Assembly: GCF_904849725.1 (NCBI RefSeq) | Contig: NC_058524.1 | Coordinates: 26,629,001 to 26,693,000, forward strand | DNA length: 64,000 nucleotides | Direction: 5' to 3' | Source: Hordeum vulgare subsp. vulgare | Taxonomy: Eukaryota > Streptophyta > Magnoliopsida > Poales > Poaceae | Shown: in pieces, positions 45,231 to 56,112 of the stretch | Numbering within the stretch: the stretch's first letter is position 1 | Layout: every line of letters begins with the position of its first letter | Translations under genes and position numbers: made by a program | The notes under the pieces: generated by a model | Told to the model about the DNA's origin: nothing | The model's database searches: none | What the model saw: the letters and a program-made list of their open reading frames with translations, nothing else

Positions 45231-46473
45231 TAGGTTCATGCGTAGATGTCTTCTCGAGTAGAACACAAAAGGTTTTGTGGGCGGTGATGTGCGTTTTGCT
45301 GCCCTCCTTAGTCTTTTCTTGATTCCGCGGTATTGTTGGATTGAAGCGGCTTGGACCGACATTACTCGTACGCTTACGAGAGACTGGTTTCATCGTTACG
45401 AGTAACCCCCTTTGCTCAAAGATGACTGGCAAGTGACGGTTTCTCCAACTTTAGTTGAATCGGATTTGACCGAGGAGGTCCTTGGATGAGGTTAAATAGC
45501 AACTCATATATCTCCGTTGTGGTGTTTGCGTAAGTAAGATGCGATCCTACTAGATACCCTTGGTCACCACGTAAAACATGCAACAACAAAATTAGAGGAC
45601 GTCTAACTTGTTTTTGCAGGGTATGATTGTGATGTGATATGGCCAACGATGTGATGTGATATATTGGATGTATGAGATGATCATGTTGTAGTAGAAATAT
45701 CGACTTGCACGTCGATGGTACGGCAACCGGCAGGAGCCATAGGGTTGTCTTTATACTAACGTTTGTGCTTGCAGATGCGTTTACTATTTTGCTAGGATGT
45801 AGCTTTAGTAGTAATAGCATAAGTAGCACGACAACCCCGATGGCGACACGTTGATGGATGATCATGGTGTGGCGCCGGTGACAAGAAGATCGTGCCAGTG
45901 CTTTGGTGATGGAGATCAAGAAGCACGTGATGATGGCCATATCATGTCACTTATGAATTGCATGTGATGTTAATCCTTTTATGCACCTTATTTTGCTTAG
46001 AACGACGGTAGCATTATGAGGTGATCTCTCACTAAAATTTCAAGACGAAATTGTGTTCTCCCCGACTGTGCACCGTTGCTACAGTTCGTCGTTTCGAGAC
46101 ACCACGTGATGATCGGGTGTGATAGACTCAACGTTCACATACAACGGGTGCAAAACAGTTGCACACGCGGAACACTCTGGTTAAGCTTGACGAGCCTAGC
46201 ATGTGCAGACATGGCCTCGGAACACATGAGACCGAAAGGTCGATCATGAATCATATAGATGATATGATTAGCATAGGGATGCTTACCACTGAAACTATAC
46301 TCAACTCACGTGATGATCGGACTTGAGCTAATGTAAGTGGATCATGAACCACTCAAATAACTAGAGTGATGTACTTTTTGAGTGGGAGTTTAGCATATAA
46401 TTTGATTAAGTTGAACTCTAATTATCTTGAACATAGTCTTAAGTCAACTTCGAATATATTTGTGTTGTAGATC
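45231..46473 (+). other. Untranslated leader of the inner Angela element
   Basis: About 1.2 kb between the primer site and the gag start, typical in length for this family. It would carry packaging and dimerisation signals. A 174-codon minus-strand frame here is accidental. Confidence 0.7.
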
Positions 46474-49400
46474 ATGGCTCACGCGACTGTCATCCTGAAT
46501 TTTAATACGTTCCTAGAGAAAGCTAAGTTGAAAGATGATGGAAGCAACTTTGTAGACTGGGCTCGTAATCTTAAGCTAATCTTACAAGCTGGGAAGAAGG
46601 ATTATGTCCTTAATGCTGCGCTAGGAGATGAACCACCCGCTACGGCTGATCAGGATGTTAAGAACGCTTGGTTAGCACGTAAGGAGGACTACTCAATAGT
46701 TCAATGTGCAGTCTTGTATGGCTTAGAACCGGGACTTCAACGTCGCTTTGAGCATCATGGAGCATTTGAGATGTTCCAGGAGTTGGAGTTTATCTTTCAG
46801 AAGAATGCCCGGATCGAGAGGTATGAGACCTCCGATAAATTCTATGCTTGCAAGATGGAGGAAAACTCGTCTGTCAGTGAACATGTGCTCAAAATGTCTG
46901 GGTACTCAAACCGTCTAGCTGAGCTGGGGATTGAACTCCCGCAAGAAGCTATCACTGACAGAATCCTTCAATCACTGCCGCCAAGCTATAAAGGCTTTGT
47001 TTAGAACTACAACATGCAAGGGATGAACAAGTCTCCCGGCGAGTTGTTTGCGATGCTGAAAGTCGCAGAGTCTGAACTCCGTAAAGCGCATCAAGTGTTG
47101 ATGGTATGCAAGACCACTAGTTTCAAGAGAAACGGCAAAGGCAAGAAGGGCAATTCGAAGAAGAGCGGCAAGCCTGTTGCCAATCCGCCGAAGAAACCCA
47201 AGGCTGGACCTAAGCCTGAGACAGAGTGCTTCTATTGCAAGGGTATGGGTCACTGGAAGCGCAATTGCCCCAAGTATCTGGCAGATAAGAAGGCGGGAAA
47301 AGAAAAATCAGGTATATTTGATATACATGTTATTGATGTGTACTTAACCGGCTCTCGTAGTAGTGCCTGGGTATTTGATACCGGTTCTGTTGCTCATATT
47401 TGCAACTCGAAACAGGAACTGCGGAATAGGCGAAGGCTGGCGAAAGATGAAGTGACGATGCGCGTAGGAAATGGTTCCAAGGTTGATGCAATCGCCGTCG
47501 GCACAGTGTCACTTCAGCTACCGTCAGGATTAGTGATGAACTTAAATCATTGTTATTTAGTGCCTGCGTTGAGCATGAACATTATATCTGGATCTTGTTT
47601 ATTGCGAGACGGTTACTCTTTTAAGTCAGAGAATAATGGTTGTTCTATTTCTATGAGTAACATCTTTTATGGTCATGCACCGAATGTGAGAGGATTGTTC
47701 ATATTGAATCTTGATAGCGATACGCATATACATAACATTGAGACCAAAAGAGTTAGAGTAACAATGATAGCGCCATATTTTTGTGGCACTGCCGCTTAGG
47801 TCATATTGGTGTAAAGCGCATGAAGAAACTCCATGCTGATGGACTTTTGGAGTCACTTGACTTTGGTTCACTTGACACATGCGAACCATGCCTCATGGGC
47901 AAGATGACTAAGACTCCGTTCTCCGGAACAATGGAGCGTGCAAGTGACTTATTGGAAATCATACATACCGATGTGTGTGGTCCAATGAGCGTGGAGGCAC
48001 GCGGCGGATATCGTTATTTTCTCACCTTCACTGACGATTTGAGTAGGTATGGTTATGTCTACTTGATGAAGCACAAGTCTGAAACATTTGAAAAGTTCAA
48101 GCAATTTCAGAGTGAAGTGGAAAATCATCGTAACAAGAAGATCAAGTTCCTACGGTCTGATCGTGGGGGTGAATATCTGAGTTTCGAGTTTGGTGATCAC
48201 TTAAGAAAATGTGGAATTGTTTCACAGTTGACACCGCCTGGAACACCACAGCGTAATGGTGTGTCCGAACGTCGTAATCGTACTTTGTTAGAGATGGTGC
48301 GATCTATGATGTCTCTTACTGATTTGCCGTTATCATTTTGGGGTTATGCATTAGAAACAGCTGCATTCACTTTAAATAGGGCACCATCAAAATCCGTTGA
48401 GACGACACCAAACGAACTGTGGTATGGCAAAAGGCCAAAGTTGTCGTTTCTTAAAGTTTGGGGATGTGATGCTTATGTCAAAAAGCTTCAGCCAGAAAAG
48501 CTGGAACCCAAAGCGGAAAAATGCGTCTTCATAGGTTACCCAAAAGAGACAGTTGGGTACACCTTCTATCTCAAATCCGAGGGCAAAGTGTTTGTTGCTA
48601 AGAACGGAACTTTTCTCGAGAAGGAGTTTCTCTCGAGAGAATTGAGTGGGAGGAAGATAGAACTTGACGAGGTTGTCGAACCTCTCATCCCTTTGGATGG
48701 TGGCGCAGGGCAAGGGGAAACCTTTGTCGTTGCGACGCCGGTTGAGGAGGAAGTTAATGATGATGATCATGAAACTCCAGTTCAAGTTTCTGTTGAACCA
48801 CGCAAGTCGACGAGATCACGTGCTGCTCCAGAGTGGTACGGTAATCCCGTCTTATCAATCATGTTGTTGGACAACAATGAACCTGCAAATTATGAAGAAG
48901 CAATGGTGGGCCCAGATTCCAACAAATGGCTAGAAGCCATGAAATCCGAGATAGGATCCATGTATGAGAACAAAGTGTGGACTTTGGAGATACTACCTGA
49001 GGGCCGCAAGGCTATTCAGAACAAATGGATCTTTAAGAAGAAGACGGACGCTGACGGTAATGTGACCATTTATAAAGCTCGACTTGTGGCAAAGGGTTTT
49101 TCACAAGTTCCAGGAGTTGACTACGATGAGACTTTCTCACCCGTAGCGATGCTTAAGTCCGTCAGAATCATGTTAGCAATAGCTGCATTTTTCGATTATG
49201 AAATCTGGCAGATGGATGTCAAAACGGCGTTCCTTAACGGTTTCCTTAAGGAAGAGTTGTATATGATGCAACCCGAAGGTTTTGTCGATCCTAAGAATGC
49301 TAACAAGGTGTGCAAGCTCCAGCGATCCATTTATGGACTGGTGCAAGCATCTCGGAGTTGGAACAAACGCTTTGATGAGGTGATCAAGGCATTTGGGTTT

Positions 49401-50453
49401 ATACAAGTGGTTGGAGAATCTTGTATTTACAAGAAAGTGAGTGGGAGCTCTGTGGCGTTTCTAATATTATATGTGGATGACATATTACTGATTGGAAACA
49501 ACATAGAGCTTTTGGAGAGCATAAAAGGTTACTTGAATAAAAGTTTCTCTATGAAGGACCTAGGAGAAGCTGCTTACTTTCTAGGCATTAAGATCTATAG
49601 GGATAGATCAAAGCGCCTGATAGGACTTTCACAAAGCACATACCTTGATAAAGTTTTGAAGAGGTTCAAAATGGAACAGTCCAAGAAAGGGTTCTTGCCA
49701 GTTTTACAAGGTACGAGATTGAGTAAGACTCAGTGCCCAGCAACTGATGAAGATAGAGAGCATATGCGCTCCGTCCCCTATGCTTCAGCCATAGGTTCTA
49801 TCATGTATGCAATGTTGTGCACTAGACCGGATGTTAGCCTGGCCATAAGTATGGCAGGTAGGTTCCAGAGTAATCCAGGAGTGGATCACTGGACAGCGGT
49901 CAAGAATATCCTGAAGTACCTGAAAAGGACTAAGGAGATGTTTCTCGTGTATGGAGGTGACGAAGAGCTCGCCGTAAAAGGTTACGTCGATGCAAGCTTT
50001 GACACAGATCCGGACGACTCTAAGTCGCAAACCGGATACGTATTTATTCTTAATGGGGGTGCTGTAAGCTGGTGCAGTTCCAAGCAAAGCGTCGTAGCAG
50101 ATTCTACATGTGAAGCGGAGTACATGGCTGCCTCGGAGGCGGCTAAGGAGGGTGTCTGGATGAAGCAGTTCATGACGGATCTTGGAGTGGTGCCAAGCGC
50201 ACTGAATCCAATAACCTTGTTCTGTGACAACACTGGTGCCATTGCCTTGGCAAAGGAACCACGGTTTCACAAGAAGACCAGACACATCAAATGACGCTTC
50301 AACCTCATCCGCGACTACGTCGAGGAAGAGGACGTAAATATATGCAAAGTGCACACGGATCTGAATGTAGCAGACCCACTGACTAAAGCTCTTCCACGGC
50401 CAAAACATGATCGACACCAGAACTGTATGGGTGTTAGATTTATTACAATGTAA
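46474..50453 (+). pseudogene. Copia gag-pol polyprotein of the inner Angela element
   Basis: The start is ATG 46474. Order: gag with CCHC knuckle CFYCKGMGHWKRNC (about 47228-47270), aspartic protease VFDTGSVAHIC (about 47372), and a pre-integrase zinc region (LWHCRLGHIGVKRM and CEPCLMGKM). The integrase core carries HTDVCGP, LRSDRGGEY and a Glu in RNGVSERRNRT. Reverse transcriptase shows MDVKTAFLNG and LYVDDILL (about 49470). RNase H shows GYVDASFDTD and STCEAEYMA. This integrase-before-RT order defines Copia. Breaks: TAG at 47002-47004 late in gag, a one-base deletion near 47758 between protease and integrase, and TGA at 50292-50294 in RNase H, after which the frame continues to the natural TAA at 50451. 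Otherwise very well preserved. Confidence 0.95.
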
Positions 50454-50490
50454 TTCACATGGTGATGTGAGGGCTGGATTATTGACTCTA

Positions 50491-50505
50491 GTGCAAGTGG
50501 GAGAC
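50491..50505 (+). other. Polypurine tract of the inner Angela element
   Basis: GTGCAAGTGGGAGAC immediately before the 3' LTR. The purine run AAGTGGGAGA primes plus-strand synthesis. Confidence 0.8.
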
Positions 50506-52329
50506 TGTTGGAATTATGCACTAGAGGCAATAATAAATAGAGTTATTATTATAATTCCTGTATCAAGATAATAGTTTATTATCCATGCTATAACTGTATT
50601 GAATGAAGACTTATATACATGTGTGGATACATAGACAAAACACCGTCCCTAGCATGCCTCTAGTTGGCTAGCCAGTTGATCGATGATAGTCAGAGTCTTC
50701 TGATTATGAACAAGGTGTTGTTGCTTGATAACTGGATCACGTCATTGGGAGAATCACGTGATGGACTAGACCCAAACTAATAGACGTAGCATGTTGATCG
50801 TGTCATTTTGTTGCTACTGTTTTATGCGTGTCAAGTATTTATTCCTATGACCATGAGATCATATAACTCACTGACACCGGAGGAATGCTTTGTGTGTACC
50901 AAACGTCGCAACGTAACTGGGTGACTATAAAGATGCTCTACAAGTATCTCCGAAGGTGTTGGTTGAGTTAGTATGGATCAAGACTGGGATTTGTCACTCC
51001 GTGTGACGGAGAGGTATCTCGGGGCCCACTCGGTAATACAACATCACACATAAGCCTTGCAAGCAATGTAACTTAGTGTAAGTTGCGGGATCTTGTATTA
51101 CGGAACGAGTAAAGAGACTTGCCGGTAAACGAGATTGAAATAGGTATGCGGATACTAACGATCGAATCTCGGGCAAGTAACATACCGAAGGACAAAGGGA
51201 ATGACATACGGGATTATACGAATCCTTGGCACTGAGGTTCAAACGATAAGATCTTCGTAGAATATGTAGGATCCAATATGGGCATCCAAGTCCCGCTATT
51301 GGATATTGACCGAGGAGTCTCTCGGGTCATGTCTACATAGTTCTCGAACCCGCAGGGTCTGCACATTTAAAGTTTTGACGTTGTTTTATGCGTATTTGAG
51401 TTATATGGTTGGTTACCGAATGTTGTTCGGAGTCCCGGATGAGATCACGGACGTCACGAGGGTTTCCGGAATGGTTCGGAAACAAAGATTGATATATAGG
51501 ATGACCTCATTTGATTACCGGAAGGTTTTCGGAGTTACCGGGAATGACGAATGGGTTCCGGGAGTTCATCGGGGGGGGGGGGGGGGCAACTCACCCCGGG
51601 GAAGCCCATAGGCCTTGGGGGAGACATACCAGCCCTTAGTGGGCTGGTGGGACAGCCCACAAGTGCCCTATGCGCCAAGGAGAAGAAAATCAAGAGAGAA
51701 AGAAAAAAAAGGAGGAGGTGGGAAGGAAGGGGGACTCCCTCCCACCAAACCTAGTCCAACTCGGTTTGGGGGGGGGGGGGAGAGTCCTCCCCCTTGGACT
51801 CGGCCGACCCCCTTGGGGCTCCTTGAGCCCCAAGGCAAGGCCCCCTCCCTCCCACCTATATATACGGAGGTTTTAGGGCTGATTTGAGACGACTTTTCCA
51901 CGGCAGCCCGACCACATACCTCCACGGTTTTTCCTCTAGATCGCGTTTCTGCGGAGCTCGGGCGGAGCCCTGCTGAGACAAGGTCATCACCAACCTCCGG
52001 AGCGCCGTCATGCTGCCGGAGAACTCTTCTACCTCTCTGTCTCTCTTGCTGGATCAAGAAGGCCAAGATCATCGTCGAGCTGTACGTGTGCTGAACGCGG
52101 AGGTGCCGTCCGTTCGGTACTAGATCGTGGGACTGATCGCGGGACTGTTCGCGGGGCGGATCGAGGGACGTGAGGACGTTCCACTACATCAACCGCGTTC
52201 TCTAACGCTTCTGTTGTACGGTCTACAAGGGTACGTAGATCACTCATCCTCTCTCGTAGATGGACATCACCATGATAGGTCTTCGTGCGCGTAGGAAAAT
52301 TTTTGTTTCCCATGCGACGTTCCCCAACA
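50506..52329 (+). repeat. 3' LTR of the inner Angela element
   Basis: 1824 bases and very close to the 5' LTR. Differences include an extra ~70 bases near 51590-51660, the loss of one 11-base GGGAATGTACC-type repeat near 51540, longer G runs (51571-51586 and 51768-51780) and scattered single changes. The G runs may be unstable or hard to sequence. Confidence 0.95.
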
Positions 52330-55069
52330 AAAACCGTGGAGATATGTGGTCGGGCTGCCATGGCAAAGTTGTGTCAAATCAGCCCTAAAACCTCTGTATA
52401 TATAGGAGGAGGAGGGGGAGCCTTGCCTTGGGGTCGAAGGACTCCCAAGGGGGTCGACCGAGCCAAAGGGGGCAACCCTCCCCTTCCAAACCGAGTCCAA
52501 CTAGGTTTTGGAAGGAGGAGTCCTTCGCCCTTTTCCCACCTCCTCTTTTTTTTCTCTTTGATTTTTCTTCCTATGGCGCATAGGGATTTCTTGGGCTGTC
52601 CCATCAACCCACTAAGGGCTGGTGCGCCACCCCTAATGCCTAAGGGCTTCCCCGGGGTGGGTTGCCCCCCCCCCCGGTGAACTCCTGGAACCCATTCGTC
52701 ATTCCCGGTACATTCCCGGTAACTCCGAAAACCTTTCGGTAATCAAATGAGGTCATCCTATATATCAATCTTCATTTCCGGACCATTCCGGAAACCCTCG
52801 TGACGTCCGTGATCTCATCCGGGACTCCGAACAACATTCGGTAACCAACCATATAACTCAAATACGCATAAAACAACGTCGAACCTTAAGTGTGCAGACC
52901 CTGCGGGTTCGAGAACTATGTAGGCATGACCCGAGAGACTCCTCGGTCAATATCCAATAGCGGGACGTGGATGCCCATATTGGATCCTACATATTCTACA
53001 GAGATCTTATCGTTTGAACCTCTGTGCCAAGGATTCATATAATCCCGTATGTCATTCCCTTTGTCCTTCGATATGTTACTTGCCCGAGATTCGATCGTCA
53101 GTATCCGCATACTTATTTCAATCTCGTTTACCGGCAAGTCTCTTTACTCGTTCCGTAATACAAGATCCCGGAACATACACTAAGTCACATTGCTTGCAAG
53201 GCTTGTGTGTGATGTTGTATTACCGAGTGGGCCCCGAGATACCTCTCCGTCACACGGAGTGACAAATCCCAGTCTCGATCCATACTAACTCAACGAGCAC
53301 CTTCGGAGATACCTGTAGAGCATCTTTATAGTCACCCAGTTACGTTGCGACGTTTGATACACACAAAGCATTCCTCCGCTGTCAGTGAGTTATATGATCT
53401 CATGGTCATAGGAACAAATACTTGACACGCAGAAAACAGTAGAAACAAAATGACACGATCAACATGCTACGTCTATTAGTTTGGGTCTAGTCCATCACGT
53501 GATTCTCCTAATGACGTGATCCAGTTATCAAGCAACAACACCTTGTTCATAATCAGAAGACACTGACTATCTTTGATCAACTGGCTAGCCAACTAGAGGC
53601 TTGCTAGGGACAGTGTTTTGTCTATGTATCCACACATGTATATAAGTCTTCATTCAATACAATTATAGCATGGATAATAAACGATTATCTTGATACAGGA
53701 ATTATAATAATAACTATATTTATTATTGCCTCTAGGGCATAATTCCAACACTTAGACCATTTGCAGGAATTCCCTGACGTAACATATGTGTACTCGTACA
53801 GGTCTCCTCTCGTCAAACCTGAGTTAGTCAACGAGCTACCAACCAAAATGCGAAGATTGCATGACTGGTACATGCAAGCATGTACTGAACAACAACTCTG
53901 GATCTACATTGCATATGAAAACGAGCATTTCGGGACTAGATGAGGCGTGCACATGATTGAATTCGACGAGTTATTTCAGTTATACAAACAAGACACCCTC
54001 GACAAATCTATAATTAGTGCCTATTGCTTGTAAGTATTATTAATTTATGTCATAAGTCTTACTCAGCTTTTTCTTGCATGTATATTCTTACTCATCACTA
54101 TAATAATTTTGCAGAATGAAGATTCTCGAATGCAAAAGATGACAAATCTATGACATTGGGTTCATTGACCCATATTACAACCATCACCAAAGTATCGAAA
54201 CGAATGCCCGCGAGATAGAGAATAACTTGGTACAAGGGTTAAGGTTTTGCAGTACCAAAAGAAAAATACTATTTCCTTACAACTTCAAGTGAGTGTTACT
54301 ATACACACATTCTATTTTCGCTTACTCGATGGTATTATAAGTGTACGTATAATTGACTCGTTATGCGCGCGCAGATTCCACTTTATTTTGTTAATCATTG
54401 TATCTGACGAGGGACAAGTAATAGTCATGGACCCGAAATGCACACCCCTCGCTGAATGGACGAACATGCAGGAATGCCTCCAGAGGTAATTTCTATCATT
54501 ATGGCACTATATCGGCAACTTCTCGTTCATTTCCTGATAGCAAGGAATTAATATAGAACTTCTTTATTCATTTCCTTTTCTTGGCAGTGCTTGAAAACGG
54601 TTCACCGCCAAGGCTCGGGTCATTGGAAGTCAGAGCTTACATTTAAATAAAAAGATGTAAGTAACTACTAGCTAGATCAGCGCATCTCTTTATTCTAGTT
54701 TCAATACCTTTATAATTCTTTATTATGTTTTTGATTCAACTCTGTTCTCGTAAAGAGCTTGAGACAGGAACACGGGAACAATTTATGTGGATGCTATGTT
54801 TGCGAGTTCATTCGCAAGACGATCCATCAGAAGGGCAAAACCCGAGACATCAAAAAAATTGAAGTACGATAAACAATACTCACGGCTTTAATTTATTACG
54901 TGTTCGTTTTCATTGATATATATATTGACCCCTTCTTTAAATTAGATCGAACCGAGACGGTCTTCTACCGCAGAAACGTGTACGAGCAATTCAAGAGGAA
55001 ATTGCCGGATTCTTAGATGCAGATGTCCTAGATGTCAAGGGAGAATACTATTGCATTCGACGAAAATGA

Positions 55070-55320
55070 TATGAAATGATATAGTGTAAAAAAGATGCAT
55101 ATATGTGCATGTAACTCGTGTCTACATTTTGTAAATATGTTCGACAAAGCACGACGAATGAGATGGTGTAATATATTCGTGACGATGTGCAATATAGTTG
55201 TTCCTTTATTGTTGTGTATGTGCCATCCAATTTAGTGTAAAACAAGAATTAAAAAATGCCCAAAACAAATAAATGGGAAAATAAGGGGTAGCAAAATAGC
55301 CCATCCAATTTAGTGCAAAA
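55070..55320. other. 3' region of the CACTA-2 Ulp1-type gene
   Basis: AT-rich untranslated sequence between the last stop codon (55067-55069) and the right subterminal repeats. No separate feature seen. Confidence 0.6.
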
Positions 55321-55517
55321 CCCTAAACCCTAAAAATTGCTTAAAAAAACAGCGAAGAAATAGCCCCGGTTCATAGTACGAACCGGGACTAATAACCCAC
55401 CCCCCCTCGCTTCCAGCCCCGCCATGTGGTCACTAGCCCCGGTTGATTAGTCCCGGTTCGAGAACCGGGACTAATGATCCAACCGAACCGGGGCTAAAAC
55501 CCCTTTTTCTACTAGTG
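55321..55517 (+). repeat. CACTA-2 right subterminal and terminal repeats
   Basis: Palindromic GCCCCGGTTCATAGTACGAA…CGGGACTAA (about 55361-55392) and ATTAGTCCCGGTTCGAGAAC…CCGGGACTAAT (about 55447-55475). The element then ends TTTTTCTACTAGTG at 55517, followed by CTC. The arm is shorter and has fewer palindromes than the left arm. Confidence 0.92.
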
Positions 55518-55622
55518 CTCTGAACTCATCTCTATACAAATGTTTGCAACCGCATACACGATTCAAGCATATAGGATGCCTACAAGCTCAACATTTTACA
55601 TTTTTCGCTATTCCTTCCGAAT

Positions 55623-55943
55623 TTACTGTTTATAAGCAGGAGTAGATCCATCAGGGGCACAAAACGGCCACACCTTCGAGATGCGCTTGCCGTTGTCCGT
55701 GTTTGCCTGGATAATATAGCCGAGGGGGACAAGGTCGCGAAACATGGCATCGGGGTCAGGTAGAAAGCCATCTTCTTCTTGCTGTAGGAGGCCATGGGGG
55801 GCCGGTGAATCCGTAGGAGGAAAGTGTAGGTCTGGCGTACGTACGTGATAAAACCGTGTGTTCATCGGCGGCCGTTGGGTTTCAATCCGAACCCGTGAAG
55901 AAACTGTGTCATATGGGCAACGCCGAAGGGAATTAGGAAACAA
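55623..55943 (-). CDS. Hypothetical ORF, 106 codons
   Basis: An uninterrupted minus-strand frame from ATG 55943 to the stop at 55623, between CACTA-2 and the B3 gene. It reads TPDLHFPPTDSPAPHGLLQQ…DPDAMFRDLVPLGYIIQ and ends GSTPAYKQ. The composition is protein-like, with no signal peptide or membrane segment. I do not recognise a family. It could be a last exon of a gene whose upstream part is divergent from the B3 gene (170 bases away), or chance. Confidence 0.25.
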   Translation of the reverse strand: MFPNSLRRCPYDTVSSRVRIETQRPPMNTRFYHVRTPDLHFPPTDSPAPHGLLQQEEDGFLPDPDAMFRDLVPLGYIIQANTDNGKRISKVWPFCAPDGSTPAYKQ

Positions 55944-56112
55944 ACCGTAACGTATCTATAAAATCACGGAGGTTACGAAACAACAATCAATCGACACGCC
56001 GCACAAACTGAGAAACGGCCGTGACATCCATCAACGAGAAAGGGAAGGATACTCCACCGCCGCAGCGGCAGCCGCCGCCGCCGGTGCATCCATCCGTCGA
56101 TCTATTGCGGCC

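Larger units (their letters stand above)
43460..52329 (+). mobile_element. Inner Angela/BARE/WIS-type Copia retrotransposon, full length
   Basis: Flanked by AAAAC (43455-43459) and AAAAC (52330-52334) and inserted into the outer element's 5' LTR. It has two LTRs beginning TGTTGGAATTATG and ending GTTCCCCAACA, an initiator-methionine-tRNA primer site, a long leader, gag-pol and a polypurine tract. Length is 8870 bases. The coding region has at least three disabling changes, so this copy cannot make its own proteins as read. Confidence 0.96.
41468..53750 (-). mobile_element. Outer Angela/BARE/WIS-type element reduced to 3' LTR part plus 5' LTR
   Basis: On the minus strand, a complete LTR (53750 down to 52330 and 43459 down to 43057, interrupted by the inner element) is joined to a truncated second LTR (43055-41468). 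CTTAG flanks both sides (41463-41467 and 53751-53755). The full LTR ends …CGTTCCCCAACA at 43057. One base later the sequence enters the second LTR about 230 bases from its start. So the primer site, all coding sequence and the first part of the 3' LTR were lost in one deletion. It inserted into the CACTA-2 Ulp1-type gene. Confidence 0.9.
38908..55069 (+). pseudogene. CACTA-2 Transposase_24-like / C48 (Ulp1-type) gene, split by retrotransposons
   Basis: Start ATG 38908 after acceptor TTTGTAG; first exon to 39159; next exon from about 39231 (SKSSVRTKRGPTKILDD…CGVVVRDHIPIT). A Pro/Ser/Gln-rich linker (40735-40910) precedes EAAKAKGMSISEYL, where a retrotransposon block 41468-53750 enters. The frame resumes at 53756 as DHLQEFPDVTYVYS. 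Later exons: to 54029, 54115-54288, 54375-54486, about 54590-54660, then one with NNLCGCYVCEF. The last ends LDVKGEYYCIRRK at 55067. Catalytic His (codon 54379-54381, in FHFILL) and Cys are retained, but the usual CGYY reads CGCY. Lesions: frameshift near 39590, further breaks 39900-40320, and stops at 53941, 54140 and about 54597. Not functional as read. Confidence 0.85.
30814..55517 (+). mobile_element. CACTA-2: end-to-end En/Spm-type transposon with nested insertions
   Basis: The left end is CACTAGTAGAAAATGAG at 30814. The right end CCCCTTTTTCTACTAGTG stops at 55517 and is its inverse over about 13 bases. The flanks are CTC (30811-30813) and CTC (55518-55520), the 3-bp duplication expected for CACTA elements. 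It carries a coiled-coil/membrane ORF, TNP2, 338-bp repeats, ORF-X and a Transposase_24/Ulp1-type gene, all on the plus strand. Later insertions (33672-35365 and 41468-53750) account for about 14 kb; without them the element would be about 10.7 kb. Confidence 0.95.

Noticed and set aside
41894..45432. Multiple open frames of 70-171 codons on both strands
   Set aside because: They fall entirely inside Angela LTRs and recur in each LTR copy. LTRs of this family are non-coding.
45416..45940. 174-codon minus-strand open frame
   Set aside because: Lies antisense within the untranslated leader of the inner Angela element. No domain; a compositional accident.
43057..53750. A separate solo LTR inserted next to the truncated LTR
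   Set aside because: CTTAG flanks the pair as a whole, and AATGA before 43057 is not repeated after 53750. One element with an internal deletion fits better.
2280..55517. One giant CACTA element spanning both left ends
   Set aside because: The ATT flank of the 2280 end does not match the CTC after 55517, whereas the 30814 end has CTC. The two left ends belong to different elements.
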